In this document: positions 6,315-6,828 of the stretch, piece by piece
How the letters are laid out: each line of letters starts with the position of its first letter
Position numbering within the stretch: position 1 is the stretch's first letter
The notes under the pieces: generated by a model
Told to the model about the DNA's origin: nothing
The model's input: the letters and a program-made list of their open reading frames with translations, nothing else
Databases searched by the model: none
Program-made: the position numbers and the translations under genes
Source of the DNA: a bacterium
GTDB lineage: Bacteria; Bacteroidota; Bacteroidia; Cytophagales; Thermonemataceae
Assembly (NCBI GenBank): GCA_025362415.1
Contig: JANYGM010000306.1
Span: 1 to 6,828 of the forward strand
DNA length: 6,828 bases
Direction: 5' to 3'

Positions 6315-6320
6315 TTAGGC
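6187..6320 (+). other. attC-like recombination site closing cassette B
   Basis: This site of about 134 nt has inverse core GCCCATAAC (6187-6195) and core GTTAGGC (6314-6320). The arms CGGTTTGGCAAAAGTGGCGG (6198-6217) and CCGCCACATTGCCAAGCCG (6289-6307) pair almost fully, with an extra base on the left arm, as in the extrahelical bases of attC sites. The variable middle holds its own small hairpin (GTTCAA at 6248 with TTGAAC ending at 6273). Core and arm positions match the site at 5486-5622. Confidence 0.75.
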
Positions 6321-6359
6321 ACAATTTTAATACCATAGACAAAACTATAAAATCTTGAC

Positions 6360-6397
6360 AAAAAGAAGTATAATCTAAATAGTTATGCTTCTTTTTT
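6360..6397 (+). terminator. Rho-independent terminator at the head of cassette C
   Basis: A 14-bp stem (AAAAAGAAGTATAA 6360-6373 with TTATGCTTCTTTTT 6383-6396, one G-T pair) closes a 9-nt loop and ends in a T run. It lies between the attC-like site and the cassette's own promoter, so it would stop read-through from upstream cassettes. Confidence 0.65.
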
Positions 6398-6399
6398 GT

Positions 6400-6407
6400 T
6401 ATATTTG
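6400..6407 (+). promoter_or_regulatory. -7 box of the cassette C nuclease promoter
   Basis: TATATTTG is an exact TAnnTTTG match, 22 nt before the start codon. No TTTG -33 box is found at 19-20 nt upstream, where the loop and right arm of the terminator lie. The implied leader is short. Confidence 0.5.
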
Positions 6408-6429
6408 CGGAAACCTAAAATAAAATTTT

Positions 6430-6828
6430 ATGCTTGGTAACTTAGATAATGAAGTAATCTTCAAAAAAGCATTTACAGATAAATTTGTACTCAAATGCCT
6501 TGTAAAAGACCTTTTTGGAGTGGATTTTGAAGCGGAAACAGTAGAAACTGAAAAACGTTTTGAACCTAAAATTGCTCACATTGACTTTAAATATGATATT
6601 TTTGCAGAAAGCAAAGACAAAAGAATAGTTGTAGAAATCCAAAAAGTGGATTATGATTACAATTTTGATAGGTTTTTACTCTATCACAATATGGCAATAG
6701 CAGAAATGCAAAGAACATCAAAGGAATACAAAACGGATAGGGTTGTTTACACTATTGCGGTTTTCACAGGTAAATACGTGGCGAAAGACAGAAAAGGTAA
6801 TTTGGTAGAAAGTGATATTTTGTTCCAT
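6430..6828 (+). CDS. PD-(D/E)XK nuclease family protein (Rpn/PDDEXK_2 type), 3' truncated by window
   Basis: Open frame of 133 codons from ATG at 6430 to the window edge without a stop. It begins MLGNLDNEVIFKKAFTDKFVLKCLVKDLFG, which resembles the 'DxxFKxxF' start of the PDDEXK_2 / Rpn (recombination-promoting nuclease, transposase_31-like) family. The nuclease core is visible: AHIDFKYDIFAES (about 56-68, candidate catalytic Asp) and then RIVVEIQKVD (about 72-81), the family's E-x-Q form of the (D/E)xK motif. DYNFDRFLLYHNMAIAEMQ follows, similar to the YY/Y..a conserved helix. Family members usually have about 250-300 residues, so roughly half is missing. They are metal-dependent DNA endonucleases, some promoting recA-independent recombination. 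Here it is the cargo of cassette C with its own promoter. The family call is by motif and is likely but not proven. Confidence 0.8.
   Translation, partial: MLGNLDNEVIFKKAFTDKFVLKCLVKDLFGVDFEAETVETEKRFEPKIAHIDFKYDIFAESKDKRIVVEIQKVDYDYNFDRFLLYHNMAIAEMQRTSKEYKTDRVVYTIAVFTGKYVAKDRKGNLVESDILFH

Larger units (their letters stand above)
6314..6828 (+). mobile_element. Start of cassette C (partial)
   Basis: It begins at GTTAGGCACAA (6314-6324), then a terminator, a promoter and a nuclease gene. Its far end is beyond the window. By the rule followed by the other cassettes, an inverse core reading GTGCCTAAC or close to it should follow the gene. Confidence 0.5.

Noticed and set aside
3898..6320. The spaced repeats as a CRISPR array
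   Set aside because: Only two or three copies, 700-840 nt apart with genes between them; no short regular spacers and no cas genes.
6442..6642. Minus-strand frame opposite the nuclease
   Set aside because: The + strand encodes clear PDDEXK motifs here; the antisense Phe/Lys-rich product is typical of AT-rich shadows.

Overview
The window looks like chromosome of an AT-rich member of the Bacteroidota, probably the Cytophagia/Cytophagales side. The reasons are several TAnnTTTG-type -7 promoter boxes, A-rich translation starts without a clear Shine-Dalgarno sequence, and the style of the Smc protein. No species is named because nothing here fixes one.

Layout. Positions 1-140 hold two inverted copies of a 32-nt motif, each at the tip of a different hairpin (REP-like). 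A strong, probably bidirectional terminator follows at 154-190. Then comes smc (275-3877), the 1200-residue chromosome-organising ATPase, complete with all its ATPase motifs. Immediately after smc, the character of the DNA changes. From about 3898 to the end, there is a row of short, unrelated genes, all on the + strand, with structured non-coding DNA between them.

The main result is that this second part reads as a cassette array built on integron rules, with no integrase gene in view. Four units begin at GTT cores (3963, 4806, 5614, 6314). The end of each of the first three carries an inverse core (..AAC) that is the reverse complement of the start of that same unit: 11/13 for the first, 10/10 for the second and 9/9 for the third. 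This is the signature expected if each unit was once a closed circle cut at G|TT. Two intact attC-like folded sites (about 135 nt each) end the second and third cassettes. They share arms and a fixed-position motif although the genes differ completely. A 69-bp repeat that carries a Bacteroidota promoter and ends in an attI-like AAC/GTT core stands before each of the first two cassettes.

Cargo. Cassette 0 carries an unrecognised acidic 193-residue protein. Cassette A carries a toxin-antitoxin pair: a 61-residue antitoxin overlapping a Doc/Fic toxin that is broken by an apparent one-base deletion, with a palindromic operator upstream. Cassette B carries an unrecognised 124-residue protein with a Rossmann-like start. 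Cassette C starts with its own terminator and promoter, then the N-terminal 133 residues of a PD-(D/E)XK (Rpn/PDDEXK_2-type) nuclease that runs off the window. This mix of solitary small genes, a toxin-antitoxin system and a recombination-promoting nuclease is typical cassette cargo. The integrase is not visible and would have to be elsewhere in the genome.
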